A stretch of 64,000 bases of DNA from Rhizobiales bacterium 63-22 (GTDB taxonomy: Bacteria; Pseudomonadota; Alphaproteobacteria; Rhizobiales; Rhizobiaceae). Where the stretch lies: the NCBI GenBank assembly GCA_001898995.1, contig MKVZ01000005.1:43645-107644 (forward strand), read 5' to 3'. Made by a program: the position numbers and the translations under genes. Positions 8,915-17,140 of this stretch are shown here, piece by piece. Numbering within the stretch: the stretch's first letter is position 1; every line of letters starts with the position of its first letter. The notes under the pieces are model-generated. The model was not told the DNA's origin. It did no database searches and saw only the letters and a list, made by a program, of their open reading frames with translations.

Positions 8915-9358
8915 TCACTGGTTGATTTCAGGCTCGATCAGCCTGGTAAGCTTGTGCAGGGATTCCTGCCAGCCGAGATAGCAGGCTTCGGTGGGAATGA
9001 TATCCGGTATGCCTTCCTGTACGATATCGATCTCCGTGCCGACGGATACACCTTTCAGTGTCACCGTGACTTTCATCTCTCCCGGCAAATTGGGATCGTC
9101 GAACTTGTCCGTATAGACGAGGCGTTTGCCCGGAACGAGTTCCAGATAGGTGCCGCCGAAGGAATGGCTGCCGCCGGTGGTGAAATTGCGGAACGACATT
9201 CTGTGGTGACCGCCGACTTTCGCTTCCAGTTCATGGACCGAGCAGACATAGCCGTATGGCGGGAGCCAGCTTGCGATCGCATCGGGCTCGATGAACGCGC
9301 GGTAGACCTTTTCGGGTTTGGCGGCGATGACACGGTGCAGACGAACGGTGTTGGGCAT
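8915..9358 (-). CDS. SRPBCC / AHSA1-like domain protein
   Basis: A 147-residue protein with the START-like fold of the AHSA1 (activator of Hsp90 ATPase homologue 1) family: a short first strand, KPEKVYRAFIEPDAIASWLPP, the central GGSHSFGGTYLELVPGKRLVYT strands, and a long C-terminal helix with CYLGWQESLHKL. Such proteins bind small hydrophobic ligands; the ligand here is unknown. It has its own ATG and no operon partner. Confidence 0.85.
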   Translation of the reverse strand: MPNTVRLHRVIAAKPEKVYRAFIEPDAIASWLPPYGYVCSVHELEAKVGGHHRMSFRNFTTGGSHSFGGTYLELVPGKRLVYTDKFDDPNLPGEMKVTVTLKGVSVGTEIDIVQEGIPDIIPTEACYLGWQESLHKLTRLIEPEINQ

Positions 9359-9578
9359 GGCTTCCTCCCTGTTCCGGTTTGCCGGTCTCCTCTGGCTGGA
9401 ATCGTGTGCGTTCTGATTGCAAACGCCGCCCCGAAACCTGCCGCAGGAGACCAGACGGGGATCGGCATGAACATCCAGTCTAGATGCAAAACGTCCCGGA
9501 GAAAAGCAGGCTTCATGATGCGATACGTCATGAGGGGAAAGACAGGATGCCTGCGAAAGGACGACGATCCGATATTTT

Positions 9579-10514
9579 TTAGCGGATCAGGGCGAGATAG
9601 AGCGACAGGCTGAAGACGGAGATCACCGTCGAGAAGAGGATCACGTTCGAGGTGATTGCGGCTTCGCGGCGGTAATATTCCGCGAGCATGAAGGGGCCGG
9701 TGCCGGTCGGGAGCGCGGCGAGCAGCGTGGCGGCTTCGGCGAGCGGCTTCGGCAGGCCGAAGACGTAAGCCGCCAGCAGCCATGTGGCGAGCGGCTGCAC
9801 GATCAGCTTGGCCATGACGAGGAAGGCGATGGCGTTGACGCTCGCGCGCTCGATCCTGCGGGGCTGGGCGAGGAAAAGGCCGAGCGCCACCAGCGCGCAG
9901 GGCGAGGCCGCGCCGCCCAGCATTTTGAGGAAGCTTTCCGCCGGGGCGGGCAGGGTGAGGCCGAAGGCCGGCACCAGCGCGCCGAGCGCGGGCGCCACCA
10001 GCAGCGGATTGCGGATCAGCGAGCGCAGCACCTTGACCGCCAGATGCACGGGCTTCCTCTCTGTTTGCAGCCCGACCTCGATCAGGACGATGGCGGCGGC
10101 GAAGGTAACGCAGACGGTGATGATGATGGAAATGGTCGTCGTGGCCAGAACGCCGGGGCCGAAGGCCACCAGCGACAGCGGGATGCCCATATAGCCGGTA
10201 TTGGGATAGGCGGCATTCAGCCCGTCGAGCGCGGTGTCGGCGAGCGGCAGCCGACCGCGCAGCCGCACGAGGAAGGGCAGCGCGAAGGCGATGACGCTCG
10301 ACAGCACGAACACGGCGATGAAGCCCGGCTGCCAGAGTTCGCTGCCGCGGGTTTTTGCCATGATGTCGAACAACAGCGCCGGGAGCGCCAGATACACCAC
10401 GAAACGGTTCAGTTCCACGATGGCGTGCGCGCCCAGTATCTTCAGGCGGGACGCGGCCCAGCCGGAAAAGATCAGCGCGAAGACGGGAAGAACGACGAGA
10501 AGTGTGGTGAGCAT
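9579..10514 (-). CDS. AEC family (auxin efflux carrier-like) permease
   Basis: A 311-residue membrane protein with about ten hydrophobic segments in two inverted halves. NRFVVYLALPALLFDIMA near residue 40 and LNAAYPNTGYMGIPL near 100, with LPTGTGPFMLAEYY near the C-terminus, are conserved features of bacterial AEC carriers, which export or import small organic acids. The substrate cannot be told. The gap 9359-9578 to the AHSA1-like gene shows nothing I can name. Confidence 0.88.
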   Translation of the reverse strand: MLTTLLVVLPVFALIFSGWAASRLKILGAHAIVELNRFVVYLALPALLFDIMAKTRGSELWQPGFIAVFVLSSVIAFALPFLVRLRGRLPLADTALDGLNAAYPNTGYMGIPLSLVAFGPGVLATTTISIIITVCVTFAAAIVLIEVGLQTERKPVHLAVKVLRSLIRNPLLVAPALGALVPAFGLTLPAPAESFLKMLGGAASPCALVALGLFLAQPRRIERASVNAIAFLVMAKLIVQPLATWLLAAYVFGLPKPLAEAATLLAALPTGTGPFMLAEYYRREAAITSNVILFSTVISVFSLSLYLALIR

Positions 10515-10536
10515 GAGGAAACGCGGTCCGAAGAGG

Positions 10537-10689
10537 CTTAAAGCGCGTAGCGATCTTTCAGATTCGCTTTCCGCGCTTTAAGCTTTTGTTTTTACGCATG
10601 TCGTTATCGCATCGAAGCAGGATCAGAAATCAGTCCGGCGACCGATTTCTCTGCGGAGGCGCTGCACGCTTTTGCGCGACATGCTTTAG
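10537..10689. repeat. Intergenic palindromic repeat, copy 3, with a nested hairpin
   Basis: The left part CTTAAAGCGCG...GCGCTTTAAG repeats the block at 727-776. The right part is bounded by inverted arms GCATGTCG (10596-10603) and CGACATGC (10677-10684). Between the arms a second hairpin, AGAAATC...GATTTCT (10625-10650), makes the element look composite. It fills most of the gap between the AEC and transglycosylase genes. Confidence 0.7.
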
Positions 10690-10723
10690 GCCGCTATCCG
10701 GCAGCCCGCGCCCGTCCGGTCTT

Positions 10724-11977
10724 TCAGAGCTTGTCGAGCAGTTCCTTGGTCGGCCACGAATCGGCCGGCAGGCCGAGGCGCATCTGCTCGGCGCGCACCG
10801 CGTCACGGGTGGCGACGCCGTACACGCCGTCGATCTTGCCCATATCGTAGCCGCGCGCCTGCAGCTTGGCCTGCAGTTGCTTCATCTCGTCCTGCGTCAG
10901 GCCCGGCTCCGGGTTGCCCGGATCGAAGGCCGGCGCGCCGGCGAGCCGCGTGGCGAAATAGGCCGCCGTCATCGCATAGACGATCGACTTGTTCCATTCC
11001 ACATAGACGTCGAAATTCGGGTAGGACAGGAAGGCCGGTCCCTTGCGGCCCTGCGGCAGCAGCAGTGAGGCGTCGACGCCATTGTCGGCGGGAAGCGGGC
11101 CGTCCATGCCCGTCACGCCCTGCGCCGCCCACCACGAATTCGGCTTGCGGTTGGTGCGGACGGCCTCCTGCCAGGGCAATTCCTTGGTGAGGCGCACTTC
11201 CACCAGCCACGGCTCGCCGCGCTTCCAGCCCAGTTCGGAGATCATGCGCCCGGCGGTCATCATGGCGTCGGCCACGCTGTGCTTGAGATCGACCTTGCCG
11301 TCGCCGTCGCCGTCGACGCCGCGCTCCAGATAGTCTTTCGGCAGAAGTTGCGTCATGCCGATCTCGCCGGCCCAAGCGCCGGTGGTGGTGGCGTCGGCCT
11401 CGCCCTTGTCGAACAGCTTCAGGAGCGCCATCAATTGCGGGCGGAACAGTTCCGGGCGCCGGCAGTCATGCGACAGGGTCACGAGCGCGTCCAGCGTGTC
11501 GAACTTGCCCTGTATCGCACCGTAATCGGTCTCCAGTCCCCAGAAAGCGGCGAGCACCGGTCCCGGAACGCCATAGGTATCCTCGACCTTCTTGAAGATG
11601 TCGGCATATTTTTGAAGCATTTCCCGGCCCTTCTTGAGGCGGGCATCGGAAATGAGACGCCTGGAGAAGTCGGTGAAGGTGAGATTGAAGACGGTCTGCT
11701 TGCGGTCGAAGCCCAGTACCCTGTCGTCGATCTTCGCCTTGCGAAGCTCGGCGATGGCCTTGTCGCTCACGCCTTCGGCGCGGGCTTCCTTGGCGAAATT
11801 GTCGATCCAGACGGCGAGATCGTCACCGCATTCCGGCTTCGGGCCGGGGGCCGGGGCATCGGAAGCCCCGGATGTGGTGCTTGCGGCGGGGTTCTGGGCC
11901 GGGGCCGCCGTCTGCGCGACGGACAGGACCGTCGAGGCCAGCAGGGCCGAAGCGGCGACGAACGCGAAGATTTTCAT
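10724..11977 (-). CDS. Lytic murein transglycosylase, MltB family, with peptidoglycan-binding domain
   Basis: A 417-residue exported enzyme cleaving the glycan strand with formation of anhydro-muramic ends. The N-terminus MKIFAFVAASALLASTVLSV is a signal peptide, followed by a Pro/Ala-rich linker. The catalytic domain has AFWGLETDYGAIQGKF with the catalytic glutamate, then GAWAGEIGMTQLLPKDYL. Residues about 355-417 are a PG_binding_1 repeat (QLQAKLQARGYDMGKIDGVYG). I start at the ATG at 11977 because it begins the signal peptide; an ATG five codons earlier is possible. It shares its orientation with the GH25 gene upstream. Confidence 0.92.
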   Translation of the reverse strand: MKIFAFVAASALLASTVLSVAQTAAPAQNPAASTTSGASDAPAPGPKPECGDDLAVWIDNFAKEARAEGVSDKAIAELRKAKIDDRVLGFDRKQTVFNLTFTDFSRRLISDARLKKGREMLQKYADIFKKVEDTYGVPGPVLAAFWGLETDYGAIQGKFDTLDALVTLSHDCRRPELFRPQLMALLKLFDKGEADATTTGAWAGEIGMTQLLPKDYLERGVDGDGDGKVDLKHSVADAMMTAGRMISELGWKRGEPWLVEVRLTKELPWQEAVRTNRKPNSWWAAQGVTGMDGPLPADNGVDASLLLPQGRKGPAFLSYPNFDVYVEWNKSIVYAMTAAYFATRLAGAPAFDPGNPEPGLTQDEMKQLQAKLQARGYDMGKIDGVYGVATRDAVRAEQMRLGLPADSWPTKELLDKL

Positions 11978-12097
11978 GGAGCAAACTCGCATTTGGAACG
12001 GCGGGCGAAAGCCTGTCTTGGAAACTCTCTTTCCTAATGCCCCAATGTGCAGCGCAAATGAAGCAAAACTTCGCGTGATCGCCGTTTTGACCGCCTC

Positions 12098-12916
12098 TCA
12101 GCGCACCTTGTTGCTTGCAAGCCACTTTTTCCACGTCGCCGTGTCGCCGGCGAAAGTGTTGAGATCGGTGTCGCCGCTGAAGCCGGGAACCTTGCCGGTG
12201 CCGGTATATTGCCAGAAGGTCCAGGGATGCGGCCCGTATTTCTCGTCCGGGTGGCCGGCCACCGAGCGCAGCCAGAACGGATAGTCGGCCAGCCGGCGCA
12301 GATCGTTGTCGTCGAAGAAATCGACGGTCGTATAGATGATCGGGCGCTTGCCGTAATGCTTTTCCACCGCATTGAGGAAAATGCGTATCTCCTTGCGCAC
12401 GACGACGGGATTGGGGCGCAGCTTGCAGGTGGGTGAACTGGGGTTCCATTCCACGTCCAGCACCGGAGGCAGGGCGGAAGGATCGCGCGGCACGTTGCGG
12501 ATATACCATTCGGCCTGCTCGATGGCCGGACGGCAGAAATAAAAGAAATGATAGGCTCCGCGCGGCAGGCCGGCTGCGCGCGCATCGTTCCAGTGCCGCA
12601 TGAAGCGGTTGTCCACACGGTCGCCACCCTCGGTCGCCTTGACGAAGACGAAGGATATGCCGGCGGCGTGCGCCGCCTTCCAGTCCACGCCGGACTGGTA
12701 TTTGGAAACGTCCGTGCCGTGGATGGGATAGCGCCAAGGCGTCTTGCCGGTCCATTTATGCGGGTCGCTGTCGCCGAAATGTGGCGCGTGAACCGGGCCG
12801 GACGGTGGCGGAATCCGAGCCACGACGCCGTGCGCCGTCACATCGGAAAAGTCGTAATCCGTGGTCGTGCAGGCCGAGAGAAAAAGGGCGCACAGGACGA
12901 GAATGCTGCGGTTCAT
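12098..12916 (-). CDS. Glycoside hydrolase family 25 lipoprotein (muramidase)
   Basis: A 272-residue lysozyme-like protein predicted to cut the MurNAc-GlcNAc bond. The lipobox LSAC with Cys near residue 16 shows a lipoprotein. The GH25 barrel starts at IHGTDVSKYQSGVDW (catalytic aspartate), has FVFVKATEGG and PPVLDVEWN (catalytic Asp/Glu pair), and ends with WTFWQYTGTGKVPGF, a family hallmark. It lies upstream of the MltB-type gene on the same strand (about 120 bp apart), so the two may be cotranscribed. Confidence 0.92.
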   Translation of the reverse strand: MNRSILVLCALFLSACTTTDYDFSDVTAHGVVARIPPPSGPVHAPHFGDSDPHKWTGKTPWRYPIHGTDVSKYQSGVDWKAAHAAGISFVFVKATEGGDRVDNRFMRHWNDARAAGLPRGAYHFFYFCRPAIEQAEWYIRNVPRDPSALPPVLDVEWNPSSPTCKLRPNPVVVRKEIRIFLNAVEKHYGKRPIIYTTVDFFDDNDLRRLADYPFWLRSVAGHPDEKYGPHPWTFWQYTGTGKVPGFSGDTDLNTFAGDTATWKKWLASNKVR

Positions 12917-13304
12917 GCGGGGTTCCGGGAAGCGGTAAGGCCGTATGGCAGTATGTTTGGGGGAACGATGGAGCAGGGGAACAAAGGCATATGTCTTGGA
13001 TGAAAATCATTCCGCGCGATTGGTTAATATTTCCTTATTTTCCTATCTATCGACATGCCGTCCTCGTCTCTCCATCTCCCTGATTTGACATATTGCCTTA
13101 TTGCCGCGCCGCCCTCTCCTCCTTCCTAAATTACACTCTGTAAGATTCTTTGACAGAACAAATCCCCAAAGGCGCCGTTTTTCTCACAGACGCTAAACAC
13201 AATCTTGGGAGGCGGCTGGCCGGGCCAACCGACCTGACCGAAAATCGACAGAGGGGGTTTCGCGCAATCTTGCGCAATGTTCGATTGAAGGAAGGAGAAC
13301 CGGG
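12917..13304. other. Divergent intergenic region, 388 bp
   Basis: It separates the minus-strand GH25 gene from the plus-strand small lipoprotein genes and must hold both promoters. 13000-13060 and 13120-13160 are AT-rich. TTGACA words occur at 13085-13090 and 13150-13155 but neither has a convincing -10 element 16-18 bases on. A short GCGCAA...TTGCGC inverted repeat lies at about 13262-13276. No gene is seen. Confidence 0.4.
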
Positions 13305-13466
13305 ATGAAGAAATTCGCGATCGCATTTGTCGCGGCCGTGTCGCTGCTGGGCCTTGCGGCCTGCAATGACAACAAGGACGCCGGCGGTGCGCCGTCCAAC
13401 ACTCCGGCCACGCCATCTCCCACCGCGCCGGGTACGGGCGGTTCGGGTAGCGCGCCGGCCAATTAA
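13305..13466 (+). CDS. Small lipoprotein, 53 residues
   Basis: A short gene missed by length cut-offs. MKKFAIAFVAAVSLLGLAAC is a clear lipoprotein signal with lipobox LAAC (Cys at residue 20), followed by about 33 residues rich in Gly, Ala, Pro, Thr and Asn with no folded domain. GAAGGAGAA at about 13288-13296 is a strong ribosome site. It resembles the tiny proline/alanine-rich lipoproteins often found in Rhizobiales. Role unknown. It is followed at about 90 bp by another lipoprotein gene, so the pair may form an operon. Confidence 0.75.
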   Translation: MKKFAIAFVAAVSLLGLAACNDNKDAGGAPSNTPATPSPTAPGTGGSGSAPAN

Positions 13467-13558
13467 ACGGTTTGCAATGGAGAGGGGAGAGTGGCGGTCT
13501 GTCGAAGCGCTTTCAGCAGAAGAGACGGACCGCCATTCGCGCCGGAAGGGGTTATGTC

Positions 13559-14017
13559 ATGACTGATTCCATTCAGCACCATGCGCCCGGTTCCGGGAAA
13601 GGAACGCCGGGCACGTTTTCGCTATTCAAACGCAGGGCAGCTTCGGTTATGGCTTTCGTCATGAACCGCAATTTTCTGTTTTTCGTTTCCGCTACCGTGC
13701 TCGTCGCGCTCGCCGCCTGCGGCAAGGGCGACGACGACAAGGCCACCGCGTCCAATGATGCCGCCAAGCCTGCCGCTGCCGCCGCTCCGGCCCCGGAGAA
13801 AAAGGGTCCCGACCTCGTCAAGGCGCTCAGCAGCAAGGCCGGCGTGATCACGCCGGAGGAAAAGGCCGCAGCCATCGCCCGCGCCCGCGCCAATGCCCAG
13901 GCCGCCGCCCAGGCGGTCGGCCAGGATGCCACGCAGATCGCAGCCGCCGGAGACGCTGCCGCCGCCGCGGCGCAACGTTCCTTCGACGAACGGCAGGCCG
14001 AGACGCAGGCACAGTAA
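13559..14017 (+). CDS. Predicted lipoprotein with Ala-rich helical tail
   Basis: A lipobox ALAAC follows a hydrophobic stretch (FLFFVSATVLVALAAC); the mature part is charged and Ala/Gln-rich, with EEKAAAIARARANAQAAAQA suggesting a long helix. No known domain. The start is uncertain: the ATG at 13559 has the best ribosome site (GGAAGGGG at 13544-13551) but gives a 34-residue leader before the hydrophobic core; ATGs at 13649 and 13661 give normal signal peptides with poor ribosome sites. A strong terminator follows. Confidence 0.65.
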   Translation: MTDSIQHHAPGSGKGTPGTFSLFKRRAASVMAFVMNRNFLFFVSATVLVALAACGKGDDDKATASNDAAKPAAAAAPAPEKKGPDLVKALSSKAGVITPEEKAAAIARARANAQAAAQAVGQDATQIAAAGDAAAAAAQRSFDERQAETQAQ

Positions 14018-14049
14018 CACTTTTCACTTTAAGCACATGCTGACCGAAA

Positions 14050-14083
14050 GCCGCGCCGCTGTTTTCAGCGGCGCGCTTTTTTT
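14050..14083 (+). terminator. Terminator of the small-lipoprotein genes
   Basis: CGCGCCGCTG (14052-14061), loop TTTT, CAGCGGCGCG (14066-14075), then a C and seven T residues. Confidence 0.93.
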
Positions 14084-14141
14084 CGAGTATGGCGCGGCGT
14101 GGGCGGTTTTCAGCCGCCGCGCAATTCTGTAGAAAGGCGCC

Positions 14142-14852
14142 ATGTCGATCTGGGTCCGCATTGGTGAATTCGTGGCGTCGGCGGCGTCGAACGCCATGAC
14201 GGGCGTCATCGAGGCCGTGCGCACCGTTTTTGAGGGCGATGCCGACACGCGCCGGCGTGTGGCCTTCTCTATCGCCATGATCGCGCTTTCCGCCAAGATG
14301 GCCAAGGCCGACGGCGTGGTCACGCAGGACGAAATCCGTGCCTTTCAGGAGATTTTCGCGGTGCCGAAGGACCAGGCGGCGCATGTCGCACGGCTCTACG
14401 ATCTCGCGCGGCAGGACGTGGCCGGTTACGACAGTTATGCGCGCCAGCTTGCCGCGCTGTGCAGCGAGGGGCAGGCGGAATGCCATCTGCTCGAAGACAT
14501 TCTCGACGGGCTTTTCCATATCGCCAAGGCTGACGGTTACGTCCACGAGAAGGAAATGGCCTTCCTCGCCAGCGTGGCGGAAATCTTCGGCTATGATGAA
14601 GCCGGTTTCGAGCGCATCGCGCTGCGCCATGTGCAACGTGGCGAAAACGATCCCTATACCATTCTGGGGCTGAAACGCGGCGTCTCCTTCGAGGAGGCGC
14701 GGCGGCGCTATCTCACGCTCGTCAAGGCGCACCATCCCGACCGGCTGGTGGCCGAGGGCCTGCCGCTGGAATTCATCGCCATCGCCAATGCCCGCCTTGC
14801 GGCGATCAACGCGGCATGGGCGAGCATCGAAAAGGAACTGGAGGCGGCATGA
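14142..14852 (+). CDS. TerB-DnaJ (DjlA-like) co-chaperone
   Basis: A 236-residue protein with a TerB-like helical domain (about residues 40-160; MIALSAKMAKADGVVTQDEI and HIAKADGYVHEKEMAFL are its two acidic metal-site-type repeats) and a C-terminal J domain (about 170-236) with HHPDRL containing the HPD triad needed to stimulate Hsp70. E. coli DjlA has the same pairing plus an N-terminal membrane anchor; here the N-terminus (WVRIGEFVASAASNAM) is only weakly hydrophobic. Its stop overlaps the amidase start (ATGA), so the two are coupled. Confidence 0.88.
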   Translation: MSIWVRIGEFVASAASNAMTGVIEAVRTVFEGDADTRRRVAFSIAMIALSAKMAKADGVVTQDEIRAFQEIFAVPKDQAAHVARLYDLARQDVAGYDSYARQLAALCSEGQAECHLLEDILDGLFHIAKADGYVHEKEMAFLASVAEIFGYDEAGFERIALRHVQRGENDPYTILGLKRGVSFEEARRRYLTLVKAHHPDRLVAEGLPLEFIAIANARLAAINAAWASIEKELEAA

Positions 14853-15655
14853 ACGGCGCGGGCGAAAACGATGCGGCGGTGATGGCGGAACTGGCGCTGA
14901 CGGCGCCGGACCATGCGGGCGCATCGCTCGATCCCTCGCCCAATTTCGGTCCGCGCCGCGACGGCAAGGCGCCGGTGTTCCTCATCCTGCATTTTACCGG
15001 CATGCCCACCGCGCAAGCGGCGCTCGACCTGCTGAAATCGCCGCAGGCCGAAGTCTCCGCCCATTATGTCGTCCTTGAGGATGGCCGCGTGGTGCAGATG
15101 GTTTCGGAAAGGGCGCGCGCATGGCATGCGGGCAAAAGCTTCTGGAAGGGCGAAACGGATATCAATTCCGCCTCCATCGGCATCGAGATCGTCAATCCCG
15201 GCGATCTGGAGGATTATCCGCCCTTCGCCGAAGCGCAGATTGCGGCGGTCATTCGTCTTTGCCGGGATATCTGTGCCCGCCATGCGATCAGGCCGGAAAA
15301 TGTTCTGGCCCATTCCGATATCGCGCCGGCGCGCAAGACCGATCCGGGGCACAATTTCCCGTGGAAGCAGCTCCATGCGGCGGGCGTCGGCCATTTCGTG
15401 GAACCGGCGCCGATTCGTGGCGGGCGCTTTCTTGCGCGTGGCGAGCATGGCCAGCCGGTCGAGGCGCTGCAATCCATGCTGGCGCTCTATGGCTACGGGA
15501 TTGCGATCAGCGGCGCCTTCGATGCGGAGACGGAGACGGTCGTCAAGGCGTTCCAGCGCCATTTCCGGCCGCAGAAGGTGGACGGCGTGGCCGACGTTTC
15601 CACGATCGATACGCTCTACCGGCTGATTTCTGCGTTACAGGATGTGAGCGTCTGA
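14849..15655 (+). CDS. N-acetylmuramoyl-L-alanine amidase (amidase_2) with peptidoglycan-binding domain
   Basis: A 268-residue zinc amidase cutting the bond between MurNAc and the stem peptide. ILHFTGMP has the first zinc His, AWHAGKS follows, and AHSDIAPARKTDPGHNFPW carries the later His/Asp residues of the AmpD/AmiD family. Residues about 200-268 form a PG_binding_1 domain (GQPVEALQSMLALYGYGI). There is no signal peptide, so it may act on recycled muropeptides in the cytoplasm like AmpD, although the binding domain is more typical of AmiD. Start ATG overlaps the upstream stop. Confidence 0.9.
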   Translation: MNGAGENDAAVMAELALTAPDHAGASLDPSPNFGPRRDGKAPVFLILHFTGMPTAQAALDLLKSPQAEVSAHYVVLEDGRVVQMVSERARAWHAGKSFWKGETDINSASIGIEIVNPGDLEDYPPFAEAQIAAVIRLCRDICARHAIRPENVLAHSDIAPARKTDPGHNFPWKQLHAAGVGHFVEPAPIRGGRFLARGEHGQPVEALQSMLALYGYGIAISGAFDAETETVVKAFQRHFRPQKVDGVADVSTIDTLYRLISALQDVSV

Positions 15656-16013
15656 CCGCTGCCGCCCGTTGCATGGCATCGTGTGTATTTTCCTAAAAAT
15701 TTCAACAAATTGAAGCAAAACGGCAGACGGATGCGTCGGTGCCGGCCGTGTCCGGGATGCGCCGTCGCCGGCGGTCTTTGTTGCAACCGGTAAGATTATT
15801 TTACTTTAGAAACCAATCTTCGGCTGCATTTCGTCAGCAGATGGGAGCCGTCCGAGCGGGCGGTTTTCATGCCCGGTCGGTTTGGAGCATTTCCAGCAAA
15901 AGTGCGAAGCGGTTTTGCGTAGGACAATGCGCAAAAACAAAAGGTCAAGGATAAACGGAAGCGTTTCCTCCCAAGCGCGCTTTCAAAAAGAAACATTTCC
16001 AAGACGGTAGGTC
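15656..16013. other. Intergenic region, 358 bp, with a repeat
   Basis: 15685-15720 and 15785-15815 are AT-rich and may carry the promoter of the following transglycosylase gene. 15885-15941 is a repeat copy. No gene is seen. Confidence 0.4.
15885..15941. repeat. Intergenic palindromic repeat, copy 4
   Basis: GAGCATTTCCAGCAAAAGTG followed by CGAAGCGGTTTTGCGTAGGA and AATGCGCAAAAACAAAAGG is the inverse of the block at about 59427-59486 with a few changes. Confidence 0.75.
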
Positions 16014-16604
16014 ATGAAAATAAAATTTGTTGTTATGAGCGCCCTCGTCGGCGCAACGGTCTCGTTCGCCTTCAATCCGGCTTTGGCCGCGTCCACAGGC
16101 GAACCCACCAGCCTTGCCGCATTTCTCAGGCAGGGGCGGCAGGAGCAGGCCGTCCGGCCCGCCAAGCCCGCCGGAAACGCCGCCGCGCCGGGTCGTACCT
16201 CCCGCAAATCGGTGCGCCCGGTCGGCGCGGGCGGAGCCTTGTCGCCGCTCATCGACCGCTATGCAGCGGCCTATGGCGTGTCGTCGGCGCTCGCCCGCGC
16301 GGTGGTGCGCCATGAAAGCAATTTCCAGCCGCATATGCGTGGGCGGGCAGGCGAGATCGGCCTGATGCAGATCAAGCTCTCCACCGCGCGCGCCATGGGC
16401 TATTCCGGTTCCACGCAGGGGCTTTACGAGCCGGCGACCAACATCCGTTACGGCATGAAATATCTCGCCATGGCGCAGAAACTCGGCGGCGGCGGCATTT
16501 GCGGCACGATCCTGCGATACAATGCCGGTCATGGCGCGACGCGCATGAACCCCGTGTCGGCGCAATATTGCCGTGCCGTAAAGGTTTACATGCGTGCGTT
16601 TTAG
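16014..16604 (+). CDS. SLT-domain lytic transglycosylase
   Basis: A 196-residue exported enzyme. The N-terminus KIKFVVMSALVGATVSFAF with cleavage after ALA is a signal peptide; a Pro/Arg linker follows; the SLT domain (about residues 80-196) has AVVRHESNFQPHMRG with the catalytic Glu, EIGLMQIKLSTARAMG and YNAGHG, all family hallmarks. It is expected to cleave glycan strands in the periplasm. Single gene between an intergenic repeat and rnpB. Confidence 0.9.
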   Translation: MKIKFVVMSALVGATVSFAFNPALAASTGEPTSLAAFLRQGRQEQAVRPAKPAGNAAAPGRTSRKSVRPVGAGGALSPLIDRYAAAYGVSSALARAVVRHESNFQPHMRGRAGEIGLMQIKLSTARAMGYSGSTQGLYEPATNIRYGMKYLAMAQKLGGGGICGTILRYNAGHGATRMNPVSAQYCRAVKVYMRAF

Positions 16605-16639
16605 GTTGCTTTTCCAAACGGAAACGCCTTTATACGCCT

Positions 16640-17057
16640 GTCAGCCGGTCGGGCAGCCGCGCCTGTCATATGCCGAAAGGCGGCAGGTGAGGAAAGTCCG
16701 GGCTTCACGGAAACACGGTGCCGGGTAACGCCCGGCGGGGGCGACCCCAGGGATAGTGCCACAGAAACCAGACCACCCGTCCGTTCCGCCGCGCAAGCGG
16801 CGGACGGGCGCGGAAAGGGTGAAAAGGTAGGGTAAGAGCCTACCGCGTGCGCAGCAATGTGCATGGCAGGGTAAACCACACCGGAAGCAAGACCGAGTAG
16901 GGACGGCGCGCCGGTCCGCAAGGGCCGGCAATCGGTTTCCAGATCAGCCGTCCGGGTGGGTTGCAAGAGGCGGGTGGCGACATCCGTCCCAGATGAATGG
17001 CTGCCGCGCCGGGCGTGAAGCCCGGCCATACAGAACCCGGCTTACAGACCGGCTGAC
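16640..17057 (+). ncRNA. rnpB: RNase P RNA (class A)
   Basis: The conserved 5-prime core GAGGAAAGTCCGGGC and the 3-prime core ACAGAACCCGGCTTACAG are both present, as are CAGGGTAAACC and GAGTAGGGA-like internal blocks. The ends pair as P1: GTCAGCCGGT (16640-16649) with ACCGGCTGAC (17048-17057). About 418 nt, normal for alphaproteobacteria. It matures the 5-prime ends of tRNAs with protein RnpA. No protein gene overlaps. Confidence 0.95.
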
Positions 17058-17090
17058 AATTTTCCCGCAACAAGCCACCGGACCGAAAGA

Positions 17091-17113
17091 AAAACCCCGC
17101 CGGAGCGGGGTTT
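17091..17113. terminator. Terminator shared by rnpB and the RcnB-like gene
   Basis: AAACCCCGC (17092-17100), loop CGGA, GCGGGGTTT (17105-17113). On the minus strand it is followed by a long T run, so it ends the RcnB-like gene best. Confidence 0.88.
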
Positions 17114-17140
17114 CCATGCGGTTCGCGGTGTGCGGCCCGT

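Noticed and set aside
13085..13110. Sigma-70 promoter at TTGACA 13085
   Set aside because: The DNA 16-18 bases on is GC-rich and has no -10 element; not called as a promoter.
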